Source of the DNA: Chryseobacterium formosum
GTDB taxonomy: Bacteria > Bacteroidota > Bacteroidia > Flavobacteriales > Weeksellaceae
Assembly (NCBI RefSeq): GCF_026460885.1
Contig: NZ_JAOVZW010000010.1
Location: forward strand, 124,001-188,000
DNA length: 64,000 nt
Reading direction: 5' to 3'
Positions 8,112-16,575 of the stretch are shown one piece after another; the first letter of the stretch is position 1, and each line of letters starts with the position of its first letter. Under the pieces are notes generated by a model that saw only the letters and a program-made list of their open reading frames with translations, was not told where the DNA came from and did not search any database. The position numbers and the translations under genes were made by a program.

Positions 8112-8933
8112 ATGGTAGGGAAATTTATTAATAACGACTTTTTTAAACTCTTTCCGCATTTTAAAAAGAGATTAACTTTAGGTAAAGAATATTATATATA
8201 TGGTTTAGAATTAATGAGTTACTATATTATAGATGATTTAAATAACTTTATAAATGTTGGAATTCATAATTTTGAACTACAAGACAACAGCATTCCAAGT
8301 TTTTGGATAAGAGACCCTGAAAATAATGATAGATTACTTCCTTCAGAATGGCACTTTGAAAACTTTTTGTTTTTAAATGAGGGTTTAGAAGATTTTTCAA
8401 ACAACGAAATTTGGATTAATACACAACTCTTGAAAGGTTTATTGAAAAATTACAAAATTGAGCATTTGCCTAAAAATTTAATTTCTGCCGATGACGACAT
8501 TGCCAAAACACAAATTGTAAATTCAATTCTTAAAAGTTTTGAGGAATTTTCAAATCAATATAGAGACAATGGTTCGCCGCCTTATCTAAATTGTTCTTTT
8601 TACGATTTTAAAGATATATACGAAACTGGTGAAAGTGGAATACATGGAAATGATGATGAGGGTTATCAATTTAACGACCTTACATATAAAATTGAAATAG
8701 GATTTATAGAAAACATTATGGATATTCTAAGTGACATCATTTCATATCCTGAAAATATCAAGAATAGTGACAATAGTGAATTAATATTAAGACGATTGGC
8801 TTATTCCATTTGGTCTATTTTTCGAACAAAAGAAGTGAAAATAATAATGAGGAAATACAAGCACTATTACCCAGAATTTATCTTAATGACGGACGAAAAG
8901 TGTTACAAATTATCAATATATTTAGACTCTTAA
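8112..8933 (+). CDS. Cassette 2 gene: hypothetical protein, 273 aa
   Basis: I do not recognise this family. I start it at ATG 8112 (MVGKFINNDFFKLFPHF); the upstream in-frame extension to TTG 8040 lies inside the attC-like palindrome and cannot be ancestral coding sequence. The protein is soluble and acidic, rich in aromatic residues, with no signal peptide or transmembrane segment. Motifs such as PSFWIRDPENNDRLLPSEWHF and YLNCSFYDFKDIYE suggest a compact globular domain. The ATG is 25 bases after the GTTAGCAG junction, and the stop is 7 bases before the next palindrome box. Confidence 0.7.
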   Translation: MVGKFINNDFFKLFPHFKKRLTLGKEYYIYGLELMSYYIIDDLNNFINVGIHNFELQDNSIPSFWIRDPENNDRLLPSEWHFENFLFLNEGLEDFSNNEIWINTQLLKGLLKNYKIEHLPKNLISADDDIAKTQIVNSILKSFEEFSNQYRDNGSPPYLNCSFYDFKDIYETGESGIHGNDDEGYQFNDLTYKIEIGFIENIMDILSDIISYPENIKNSDNSELILRRLAYSIWSIFRTKEVKIIMRKYKHYYPEFILMTDEKCYKLSIYLDS

Positions 8934-8940
8934 AAAATCT

Positions 8941-9078
8941 TATGCTAACAGCATAAGATTTATGAAATGGCGGGTTTAGTGCTAAAACAAACTTTGTACA
9001 TCAAAGAAAGTTAAGTGCTAAAATGAAAAATCCGTTTTCAAAAGCCGCCACTTCATAAATATGCAAAACGTTAATGCC
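8941..9078. other. attC-like site 2 (138-bp imperfect palindrome at end of cassette 2)
   Basis: The outer left box is TATGCTAAC (8941-8949) and the outer right box GTTAATGCC (9070-9078). Inner arms 8959-8973 (TTTATGAAATGGCGG) and 9045-9059 (CCGCCACTTCATAAA) pair at 14 of 15 positions. The spacer next to the boxes is unequal on the two sides (9 against 10 bases), as in attC sites. CTTTGTACA at 8992-9000 is shared with site 1. The left box is the reverse complement, at 8 of 9 bases, of GTTAGCAGA opening cassette 2 (8087-8095). Confidence 0.6.
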
Positions 9079-9242
9079 GAATTAATTAACTGGTTACTAA
9101 AACAGAAATAATACCAGAAGCTAACAAGGGTTTCCATCAGCATTGTAATGAGTATTAATGAAACTTCGGTAATGAAACTTCGGAAAACTTGCCTAATGAT
9201 GAAATTTCGATTTGATATAAATCTATTCCCTCTATGTAAAAC
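9070..9242. pseudogene. Gene-less cassette remnant with a third attC-like left box
   Basis: After the GTTAATGCC junction there is no credible open frame. At 9118-9131 GAAGCTAACAAGGG repeats the left box plus spacer of site 1 (both contain AACAAGGGTTT), followed by a tandem 14-base repeat TAATGAAACTTCGG (9156-9169 and 9170-9183). The expected right-hand box is not seen. This looks like the decayed or truncated end of the array. Confidence 0.45.
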
Positions 9243-9272
9243 AAAAAACCAGATCAATCAATCTGGTTTTTT
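9243..9272. terminator. Strong bidirectional terminator closing the cassette region
   Basis: A perfect 12-bp stem AAAAAACCAGAT / ATCTGGTTTTTT with loop CAATCA. Its A-run and T-run make it functional on both strands. It stands between the cassette remnant and the next intergenic repeat. Confidence 0.85.
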
Positions 9273-9355
9273 GTTTGAAATACAATTTCTAAAATGCATT
9301 TCTACAATATAATGAAGTGTATGAATGTTGGTATTTTGATGAATGACTTCTTTCA

Positions 9356-9446
9356 TAGCCCGGATTGCAACGACATCCTTTTTCTGAATTGGCTTTGCAA
9401 AAAAAGCGTTGGCGAAAAAAGATATAGTGGAAAGCCGGAAATAGCT
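9356..9446. repeat. Imperfect long hairpin element (intergenic)
   Basis: The segment 9356-9384 (TAGCCCGGATTGCAACGACA onward) and the segment 9414-9446 (ending AAAGCCGGAAATAGCT) are imperfect reverse complements around a 29-base loop. The rest of the gap 9273-9500 holds no gene. It resembles dispersed repeat hairpins seen in flavobacterial genomes (recalled, not tested). Confidence 0.45.
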
Positions 9447-9500
9447 TAAAATAAAAACATTAACTACTATTCAACGTAGTCAATAAGCTCCTGAAAAAAA

Positions 9501-10199
9501 TCAATTGCAAACCGTAAGGAAACTCTGATTTCTCATATGAATTTTCATCATTGCTTCAGAGCGGAGTTCGCTGTACATACTTTTTTCAAAAGCTTCAACC
9601 GCTTTTAGTTTGCAATCTATAAAATCTGCAATTCTCACCACCGAAAAATAGAAATTTCTGTACAGAGACATATCGACAGTGCTTCCGAAATGAGGCAGAA
9701 AAGCCTTTAAAAACGGAAGTTTCTTTTGGTGCAAATTGTAATCCGGGCAAAAACCCGTTTTTTCTTTTGCCGTGATGATTTCGTAATGATTGATATAATC
9801 AAGAATTGTCTCATTTTCTTTCATCGAAATTTTATTTTTCTGAAAGTAATGCTGAATTCTGTCTAAAATATGTTGTGCATATTCCATCATTGTGATGGTT
9901 TTCTGCTCGGAAACGTTGTTGATTCCTGTTCTAAAGTTTTTGGCGTTGGTGTGATTCATGTTGAATGAAATCCCAAAGTTTTCATGATAAGGAAAGAAGC
10001 AGTTTTTTATTTCAATTGTCGCATCTGCCTGCAATCTGTCTTCTGAAAAGTTGTAGCACAAATACGGTTTGTACATCTCTTTTATATGAAGCAAAAAATC
10101 TGTCTCATTGGTGTTTTGATCGTTTTCAAACCACTTTTCAAGATTGTTATAATATTGATTTTCGAATTCTCTGAAACTTAAATAAAACGGGATTTCCAT
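9501..10199 (-). CDS. Hypothetical protein, 232 aa
   Basis: No family recognised. The soluble protein begins MEIPFYLSFREFENQYYNNLEKWFEND. The ATG at 10199 is preferred over one 24 bases upstream, which adds MLYKILRA with no clear advantage. It has many aromatic and charged residues, histidines spread along the chain (including an HFGSTVDMSLYRNFYF segment) and mostly helical character. It is isolated, flanked by two repeat-rich intergenic stretches just beyond the cassette array, and may belong to the same variable region. Confidence 0.65.
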   Translation of the reverse strand: MEIPFYLSFREFENQYYNNLEKWFENDQNTNETDFLLHIKEMYKPYLCYNFSEDRLQADATIEIKNCFFPYHENFGISFNMNHTNAKNFRTGINNVSEQKTITMMEYAQHILDRIQHYFQKNKISMKENETILDYINHYEIITAKEKTGFCPDYNLHQKKLPFLKAFLPHFGSTVDMSLYRNFYFSVVRIADFIDCKLKAVEAFEKSMYSELRSEAMMKIHMRNQSFLTVCN

Positions 10200-10223
10200 A
10201 GCTCTTAATATTTTATACAGCAA

Positions 10224-10525
10224 AGCTATAGCTGTAATGCGCCAAAACTTGACGTGTTTTATTTTGAATTAAACTATTTTTAGAAAAATCTTCGACTGAA
10301 AAAACTCAAAAAGTTGATTTGTTACAAACAAAGTGATGGAGACTTTCTACGAACGCATGAGGTTTCCCGCAAGTTGCAGTAGACTTCCTGCGTTTGCAGT
10401 TGGTCGTAAACAGGGTTGTTTTAAATAAAATGCGAATGCAGGAAGTTACAAACAAGGTTGTTTTAAACCTCCGTCGCTCGAAGGAATTTACAAACAGAGT
10501 TGTTTTTCAATTACGATATTATTTA
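10224..10525. repeat. Intergenic region with four spaced ACAAACA-type repeats
   Basis: No credible gene. Three near-palindromic copies of ACAAACARRGTTGTTTT occur at 10407-10425, 10448-10467 and 10490-10508, about 41 bases apart, and a half copy (TTACAAACAAAG) lies near 10322-10333. An inverted pair ACTTCCTGC / GCAGGAAGT lies around 10382-10446. Its role is unknown; it may be a decayed dispersed repeat. Confidence 0.5.
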
Positions 10526-10558
10526 TAAAAAAGTTCGGCTCTGAAAACAGAGCCGAAC
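10526..10558 (-). terminator. Rho-independent terminator of the RND efflux operon
   Basis: Perfect 11-bp GC-rich stem GTTCGGCTCTG / CAGAGCCGAAC with loop TTTT, followed on the minus strand by TTTTTTAT. It lies 38 bases after the stop of the outer-membrane component. Confidence 0.92.
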
Positions 10559-10596
10559 CCAACGATTGAAATAATGATATATGAATATAAAAAAAA

Positions 10597-12048
10597 TTAT
10601 TTCCAGCCGCCACCCAAACTTTTGTAGATGTCGACTACAGTACTTAACTGTTTTTCTTTGGCTTCGATTAATTCCATTTTTGCATCTAAAGCGTCTCTTT
10701 GGTTTAATAAAACTTCCAAATAATCTGCTCTCGAATTTTTGAAAAGCTGATTGGCAATATCGATGGATTGATCTAAAGCCTGAGTCTCCTGAGACTTCAA
10801 CTGATAATACTGATCGATGTTTTTTACTTTTGACATTAGATTTGAAATATCCAAATACGCATTCAGAATCGTTTTGTCATATTCGTATAAAGCCTGAATC
10901 TGTTTTGCATCTGCTGTTTGAAAATTAGCTTTAATCGCGCTTTTATTAATCAGCGGTCCTGCCAATTCTCCAACTAAATTATAAGCAATTGATTCCGGCA
11001 TTTTAACTAAATAAGAAGGTTTAAATGCTTCCAATCCTAAAGTTGCAGAAATTTCCAAGCTTGGATAGAATTCTTTTCTTGCTGCTTCTACGTCTAATTT
11101 TGCAGCTTTTAATTCTAATTCAGCTTGCTTAATATCGGGACGGTTTGCCAATAACTGAGAAGGAATTCCCGTATAAACCGTTTGCGGAATGGTAGACATA
11201 AAACTCTCTTTCGTTCTCACAATCGGTTGCGGATAACGACCACAAAGTGCATTGATCTGATTTTCCTTTTCAGTAATCTGTTGACGAATTGTATATTCTG
11301 TCGCTTTTGATTTTGCCAATTCAGCCTCAAATTTTTTCACCGCCAATTCCGTTGCTGCAGCTGCCTGTTTCTGAATTTTTGAAATCTCCAAAGCTCTTTT
11401 TTGCAATGTGATATACTGCTGAATAATATCCAGCTGATTATCCAGCGCCAATAATTCGTAATAATTATCGGCCACTTCCTCAATCAGATTTGAAAGAACA
11501 AAATTCTTTCCTTCAACCGTCGAAAGATAATGTGCAACTGCGGCATCTTTCTCATTTCTAAGTTTTTTCCAGATATCGATTTCCCAGTTTGCCATCAAAC
11601 CGCCTTCGAAATTTCCAAGCGGATCAGGCATTTCTTTTCCGGGTTCAATTTCAGTGGATGCATCACCCGCTCCTTCGCTGGTGTAACGACCTGCTTTTTT
11701 AACTCCGGCTCCTAAACCTGCTCTTACAGTTGGAGAAAGTTTTCCTTTTTTGGCAACGACTCCACTTTTGGCAATCTCGATTTCCTGAAGTGTAATCATC
11801 AACTCCTGATTATTTTTAAGAGAAGTTTCAATTAAACTTACCAGATTCGGATCTGTAAAAAACTGTCTCCAAGGTGTTGTTCCGCTGTTATTATTTACAT
11901 CCTGCTGTTCATTTTGATTGAAATTCTCAGGAATATTATTTTTTACTTCGTCTTGAATTACAGTCGCCATCGGCGCTTTACAACTTGCCAAAACAAGCAA
12001 CACCGCAATGGCTGCAATATATTTATTATAAATCTTCATGTTTATCAT
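10597..12048 (-). CDS. RND efflux outer-membrane lipoprotein (OprM/NodT family)
   Basis: TolC-type outer-membrane channel of a tripartite pump. The 483-residue protein has a lipoprotein signal (VLVLASC, followed by KAPMATVIQDEV) and two outer_membrane_efflux repeats with the typical long coiled-coil helices and motifs such as LLANRPDIKQAELELKAAK (second repeat). It is the last gene of the operon. Its start lies inside the end of the permease gene: ATG 12048 gives 23 bases of overlap, while the in-frame ATG at 12039 gives MKIYNKY and 14 bases of overlap. Either start leaves the lipobox intact. Confidence 0.92.
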   Translation of the reverse strand: MINMKIYNKYIAAIAVLLVLASCKAPMATVIQDEVKNNIPENFNQNEQQDVNNNSGTTPWRQFFTDPNLVSLIETSLKNNQELMITLQEIEIAKSGVVAKKGKLSPTVRAGLGAGVKKAGRYTSEGAGDASTEIEPGKEMPDPLGNFEGGLMANWEIDIWKKLRNEKDAAVAHYLSTVEGKNFVLSNLIEEVADNYYELLALDNQLDIIQQYITLQKRALEISKIQKQAAAATELAVKKFEAELAKSKATEYTIRQQITEKENQINALCGRYPQPIVRTKESFMSTIPQTVYTGIPSQLLANRPDIKQAELELKAAKLDVEAARKEFYPSLEISATLGLEAFKPSYLVKMPESIAYNLVGELAGPLINKSAIKANFQTADAKQIQALYEYDKTILNAYLDISNLMSKVKNIDQYYQLKSQETQALDQSIDIANQLFKNSRADYLEVLLNQRDALDAKMELIEAKEKQLSTVVDIYKSLGGGWK

Positions 12049-15000
12049 CGTGTTGATAAGGTTCTGTTTGTTCTGTTAAAGGATTTTCTTCTTCATATTT
12101 TGCCAATCTGGTTTTATCTGCAATAGTTCCGAAAATGTAATATAATCCAGGAATAATCATTAGTCCGAAAACGGTTCCCAAAAGCATTCCTCCTGCAGCA
12201 GCGGTTCCGATGGTTCTGTTTCCTACAGCTCCCGGTCCGGTTGCCATTACCAAAGGAATTAACCCTGCTACAAATGCAAACGAGGTCATCAAAATTGGTC
12301 TGAAACGAACTGCTGCTCCTTCGATTGCTGCTTTCGCTACAGAAATTCCTTCTTCGGCTTTTTTCTGAACTGCAAATTCAATAATCAATACGGCATTTTT
12401 ACCTAAAAGTCCAATCAGCATGACCATTGCAACCTGTGCGTAAATGTTGTTTTCTAAACCTAAAAGTTTTAAACATAAAAATGCTCCGAAAATACCTGTA
12501 GGTAAAGAAAGAATTACCGGTAAAGGAAGAATAAAGCTTTCATACTGCGCCGAAAGAATTAAATAAACAAATCCTAAACAGATTAAGAAGATATAAACTG
12601 CTTCGTTTCCACGACCTACTTCGTCTTTTGAAATTCCCGCCCAGTCGATTCCAAAACCTCTCGGTAACGTTTTATCAGCAACTTCCTGAATGGCTTTAAT
12701 GGCCTGTCCGGAACTGTAACCCGGAGCTGGTGTTCCACTCACTTCAGAAGAATTATACATATTATGTCTTGTGATTTCCGAAAGACCATATACTTTTTCC
12801 AAATGCATAAAATCTGAGTATGGAACCATTTGATCTTTATCGTTTTTCACATACAATTTCATCAAGTCACTTGGCAAAGCACGATATTGTGGACCCGCCT
12901 GAACAATCACTTTATAAGGTCTGTCGAAACGAATGAAACTTGTTTCGTAGTTTGAACCAATTAATGTTGATAAATTATCCATTGCTTTTTCGATACTCAC
13001 ACCTTTTTGTTCGGCCAAATCGTTATCGATTTTAAGCATATATTGAGGGAAACTCGCAGAATAGAATGTGAAAGCAGATCCTAATTCGGGACGTTTCTTC
13101 AATTCTTTTACAAAATCTGTACTTACCTGCTCCATTTTCTGGTAATCACCACTTCCTGCTTTATCCAAAAGTCTCAATTCAAAACCACCTGCAGCTCCAT
13201 AACCAGGAATAGAAGGCGGCTGGAAAAATTCAATATTGGCTCCCGGAATATTTTTGGCTTTTTCTTCTAGCTTTTCAATGATTTCAGCGGCAGATTCTGA
13301 TCGTTCTTCCCAACTTTTAAGGTTAATCAAACACGTTCCTGAGTTTGAACCGGTTCCTTCTGTCAGAATTTCATAACCTGCCAATGAAGAAACAGACTGT
13401 ACTCCATCAATATCTTCAGATTCTTTCAACAATTCTCTTGCGATCTGATTCGTTCTTTCTAATGTTGAACCAGGTGGAGTCTGAATAATTCCATAAATCA
13501 TCCCTTGATCTTCACTAGGAATAAATCCTGAAGGCAATGAATTGCTTAAAAAGTAAGTACATGCACAGAAAATCAATAACAAAGGAAGTGTAATGAATTT
13601 TTTAGTTACTGTTTTATTCAATAACTTTTCATATTTCCCAGCTCCTTTATTAAATAAACCATTGAATCTATCTAAAAGAATTGTGATAGGACCTTTCTTT
13701 TTAGCTTTTCCGTGGTTATTTTTTAGAATTAAAGCACATAAAGCCGGAGTTAAAGTCAAAGCAACAACTCCTGAAAGAATAATCGATGAAGCCATTGTAA
13801 TCGAGAACTGGCGGTAGAAAACTCCCACCGGACCCGACATAAATGCTACCGGAATAAATACAGCAGCCATTACCAAAGTGATTGCGATAATTGCTCCACT
13901 GATTTCGTGCATTGCTTCTTCAGTTGCTTTTAATGCAGAAAGACCTTTTTCTTCCATCTTGGCGTGGACTGCTTCAATTACTACGATCGCATCATCGACG
14001 ACGACCCCAATTGCCATTACTAAAGCAAAAAGCGAAATCATATTTAAGGTAATTCCAAATGCGGACATCACCGCAAAGGTTCCTACCAAAGAAACTGGAA
14101 CTGCGATTGCCGGAATCAATGTTGAACGCCAATCTCCCAAGAATAAGAATACAACGATCGCTACCAAAATAAATGCTTCAAATAAAGTATGGACTACTTT
14201 TTCTATTGATGCATCCAGGAATCTTGAAACGTCATAACTGATGTCGTAATGCATTCCTTTCGGAAAGTTGGTTTTCTCCAACTGAGCCATTAAGGTTTTT
14301 ACATTTTTGATAACGTCACTCGCATTTGACCCGTAAGATTGTTTTACCGTAATCGCAGCAGAGGGTTTTCCGTTCAATGTAGAATAAATATCGTACATCG
14401 AAGAACCAAATTCGATATCGGCAACATCTTTTAATCTTACAAATTCGCCGGCAGATTTAGCTTTAAGAATAATATTTCCGTAATCTTTTTCATTATTAAA
14501 ACGTCCGGAATATTTTAAAATATATTCAAAAGACTGAGAACGTTTACCCGAACTTTCCCCTGTTTTTCCTGGGGAAGCTTCCAAACTTTGTTGGTTTAAA
14601 GCTTCCATTACTTCATCAGCTGAAATATTGTAAGCTGTTAATCTGTCAGGTTTCAACCAAATACGCATTGCATATTCTCTGGTTCCCAAAATGTCGGCAA
14701 AACCAACTCCGCTGACCCTTCTCAATTCAGACATTACATTGATATCTGCATAGTTGAAAAGGAATTTTTGGTCAGCTTTAGGATCGTCACTGTATAAGTT
14801 AATGTACATCAACATATTCGGTTCTTCACGGGTAATTTTCACCCCTTCACGCACCACCAAAGGTGGAAGTTTATTTACTACCGAAGAAACACGGTTTTGA
14901 ACATTAACTGCTGCAACATTCGGATCAGTTCCTAAATCAAATACCACCTGAATGGAGGTTTCCCCATCATTTCCGGCATCAGAAGTCATATATTTCATTC

Positions 15001-15220
15001 CCGGAAGACCATTTAGCCCTCTTTCCAAAGGAATAACTACAGATTTAATCAATAATTCGTTATTCGCTCCCGGATACGTTGCCGTAATATTTACTTTTGG
15101 TGGCGAAATCGCAGGAAACTGAGTAATAGGAAGTTTCATTAACGATAAAACTCCCATAAAAACGATAATCAAAGAGATTACAATCGACAGAACAGGTCTG
15201 CGTATGAATTTTTTAAACAT
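12026..15220 (-). CDS. RND multidrug efflux permease (HAE1 / AcrB family)
   Basis: Inner-membrane proton/drug antiporter of 1064 residues, the usual HAE1 size. The N-terminus MFKKFIRRPVLSIVISLIIV contains TM1. TM4 carries the proton-relay aspartates in GVVVDDAIVVIEAV. Two large periplasmic loops are present (PITQFPAISPPKVNITATYPGA begins the first), and the second half repeats the fold, ending with a TM12 region GLMIIPGLYYIFG. It lies between the membrane-fusion and outer-membrane genes, so all three pump parts are encoded together. The substrate cannot be deduced, and no TetR-type regulator is next to the operon. Confidence 0.95.
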   Translation of the reverse strand: MFKKFIRRPVLSIVISLIIVFMGVLSLMKLPITQFPAISPPKVNITATYPGANNELLIKSVVIPLERGLNGLPGMKYMTSDAGNDGETSIQVVFDLGTDPNVAAVNVQNRVSSVVNKLPPLVVREGVKITREEPNMLMYINLYSDDPKADQKFLFNYADINVMSELRRVSGVGFADILGTREYAMRIWLKPDRLTAYNISADEVMEALNQQSLEASPGKTGESSGKRSQSFEYILKYSGRFNNEKDYGNIILKAKSAGEFVRLKDVADIEFGSSMYDIYSTLNGKPSAAITVKQSYGSNASDVIKNVKTLMAQLEKTNFPKGMHYDISYDVSRFLDASIEKVVHTLFEAFILVAIVVFLFLGDWRSTLIPAIAVPVSLVGTFAVMSAFGITLNMISLFALVMAIGVVVDDAIVVIEAVHAKMEEKGLSALKATEEAMHEISGAIIAITLVMAAVFIPVAFMSGPVGVFYRQFSITMASSIILSGVVALTLTPALCALILKNNHGKAKKKGPITILLDRFNGLFNKGAGKYEKLLNKTVTKKFITLPLLLIFCACTYFLSNSLPSGFIPSEDQGMIYGIIQTPPGSTLERTNQIARELLKESEDIDGVQSVSSLAGYEILTEGTGSNSGTCLINLKSWEERSESAAEIIEKLEEKAKNIPGANIEFFQPPSIPGYGAAGGFELRLLDKAGSGDYQKMEQVSTDFVKELKKRPELGSAFTFYSASFPQYMLKIDNDLAEQKGVSIEKAMDNLSTLIGSNYETSFIRFDRPYKVIVQAGPQYRALPSDLMKLYVKNDKDQMVPYSDFMHLEKVYGLSEITRHNMYNSSEVSGTPAPGYSSGQAIKAIQEVADKTLPRGFGIDWAGISKDEVGRGNEAVYIFLICLGFVYLILSAQYESFILPLPVILSLPTGIFGAFLCLKLLGLENNIYAQVAMVMLIGLLGKNAVLIIEFAVQKKAEEGISVAKAAIEGAAVRFRPILMTSFAFVAGLIPLVMATGPGAVGNRTIGTAAAGGMLLGTVFGLMIIPGLYYIFGTIADKTRLAKYEEENPLTEQTEPYQHDDKHEDL

Positions 15221-15230
15221 AAAAAAATTA

Positions 15231-15290
15231 TAAATGATAAATTATTAATGATGAATGATGGATCAATGATCGCTTATCAATTATCATTTA
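15231..15290. repeat. Inverted repeat in RND operon spacer
   Basis: TAAATGATAA (15231-15240) and TTATCATTTA (15281-15290) are perfect reverse complements, with further ATGAT/ATCAT symmetry between them. They sit between the membrane-fusion and permease genes, where a hairpin in the mRNA could tune relative expression or stability. Confidence 0.45.
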
Positions 15291-15293
15291 TTT

Positions 15294-16376
15294 TTACTCT
15301 GCTTTTAATTTTAAAGACTGAAGAACTTTCTTCGGATCTTGTAATTTTACTTTTACTTTTTGGTCGTCTTTCACTTTCTGAACACCTTCCAACAATATCT
15401 TATCACCTCCAGAAAGACCAGATGCAACAACATAAATATCCGGAAGTTCATAAGCAACCTTAATATTTTTAGATTTTGCTACCCCATTTTTATCGACAAC
15501 AAAAACATATTTCTGATCCTGAATTTCGTAGGTTGCTTTCTGAGGAATAATTAAAGCATTTTTTAACGGTAAAGTCATACGTACTTTTCCGGTTTCACCA
15601 TTTCTCAACAGTTTTTCTGGATTCGGGAACTTCGCTCTGAAAGCAATATTCCCCGTTTCGTTATCAAACTGACCTTCAATCGTTTGAATTTGTCCGGTCT
15701 GATTAAATAAATCTCCGTTTGCCATTACCAGATTCACATTTTGATTTCCACGGTCTGCAACATTTTTCTGATAATTTAAATATTCAGGTTCAGAAACATT
15801 AAAATAACTGTAAATATCAGTGTTGTCTGAAAGTGTCGTCAAAAGATCACCTTCATCCACCAAACTTCCCAATTTCAAAGGAATTCTGTCGATAACTCCT
15901 GAGAACGGAGCCTTAATATCTGTAAACGAAAGATGGATTTGAGCTAATTTCATTTCAGCATTCGCAGCATCCAATTTAGCTTTAGCCATTAATCTTTCGT
16001 TTTTAGAAACAATATTATTGTCGGATAATGTGCTTGCATTTCTAAGTTCAATTGAAGCCTGTTCAACTTCGGCTCTTGCTTTTAATAATTCAGCCTGATA
16101 CAATTGAGGCATAATTCTGAATAATGTCTGTCCGGCTTTTACATATTGACCTTCATCAACGTAGATTTTTTCAAGGAAACCTTTTTCCTGAGCTCGAACT
16201 TCAATGTTTTTAACCGATTGAATCTGGGCGACATAATCTTTATTAATAATAGTATCTATTTTCACAGGTGACGTCACCGGATACACAGAATCTTCTTGTT
16301 TTTCTTCTTTTTTGCTGTTACAACTTAACAACAACAGCACAGTGCCGAGAGCGACAAATGAAGCTACTCTTTTCAT
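15294..16376 (-). CDS. RND efflux membrane-fusion lipoprotein (AcrA/MexA family)
   Basis: Periplasmic adaptor, 360 residues, first gene of the pump operon. A lipoprotein signal ends LLLLSC (about residue 19). The barrel-sandwich/lipoyl halves (VRAQEKGFLEKIYVDEGQYVKAGQTLF and IKAPFSGVIDRIPLKLGSLVDEGDLL) flank an alpha-helical hairpin (about residues 105-150). Beta-barrel and membrane-proximal domains follow (GETGKVRMTLPLKNALIIPQKA). Order and content match the AcrA family. A 73-base spacer with an inverted repeat separates it from the permease gene. Confidence 0.94.
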   Translation of the reverse strand: MKRVASFVALGTVLLLLSCNSKKEEKQEDSVYPVTSPVKIDTIINKDYVAQIQSVKNIEVRAQEKGFLEKIYVDEGQYVKAGQTLFRIMPQLYQAELLKARAEVEQASIELRNASTLSDNNIVSKNERLMAKAKLDAANAEMKLAQIHLSFTDIKAPFSGVIDRIPLKLGSLVDEGDLLTTLSDNTDIYSYFNVSEPEYLNYQKNVADRGNQNVNLVMANGDLFNQTGQIQTIEGQFDNETGNIAFRAKFPNPEKLLRNGETGKVRMTLPLKNALIIPQKATYEIQDQKYVFVVDKNGVAKSKNIKVAYELPDIYVVASGLSGGDKILLEGVQKVKDDQKVKVKLQDPKKVLQSLKLKAE

Positions 16377-16575
16377 AGGTATAAATTTGTTTGTTTTAAA
16401 AATTGCCCGATGAAATCACAAAAAAGTAATTAGTTCTTAATGACCAAAGACTTTCGATTTCATAAATTTTGAGGGATAAATCGTAAATGAAAAATAAATG
16501 ATATTGTGCAGAATAAACGCACAGAATTACTCTGTCTTTAGAATAAGACAAAATATAAGTTGAATCGAAAAGGTT

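Larger units (their letters stand above)
6347..9242. mobile_element. Integron-like recombinase plus gene-cassette array
   Basis: A tyrosine recombinase (minus strand) faces away from two small AT-rich genes (plus strand). Each gene unit starts at a GTTA-type site (7307 and 8087) and ends in a long imperfect palindrome (7962-8094 and 8941-9078). The 9 bases at the start of each unit are nearly the reverse complement of the 9 bases that open the palindrome at its own end (8 of 9 in both units), as expected if each unit once existed as a circle with one complete attC-like site. A third junction (9070) leads into a gene-less remnant and a terminator. The integron interpretation is inferred from this geometry. 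Confidence 0.65.

Noticed and set aside
9018..9257. 79-codon open frame on the minus strand
   Set aside because: It runs across the attC-like palindrome, the cassette remnant and the terminator arm, starting inside the terminator. No protein-like composition or start signal.
13878..14237. 119-codon plus-strand frame inside the RND permease
   Set aside because: A Thr/Ile-rich antisense shadow of the permease transmembrane segments, not a real gene.
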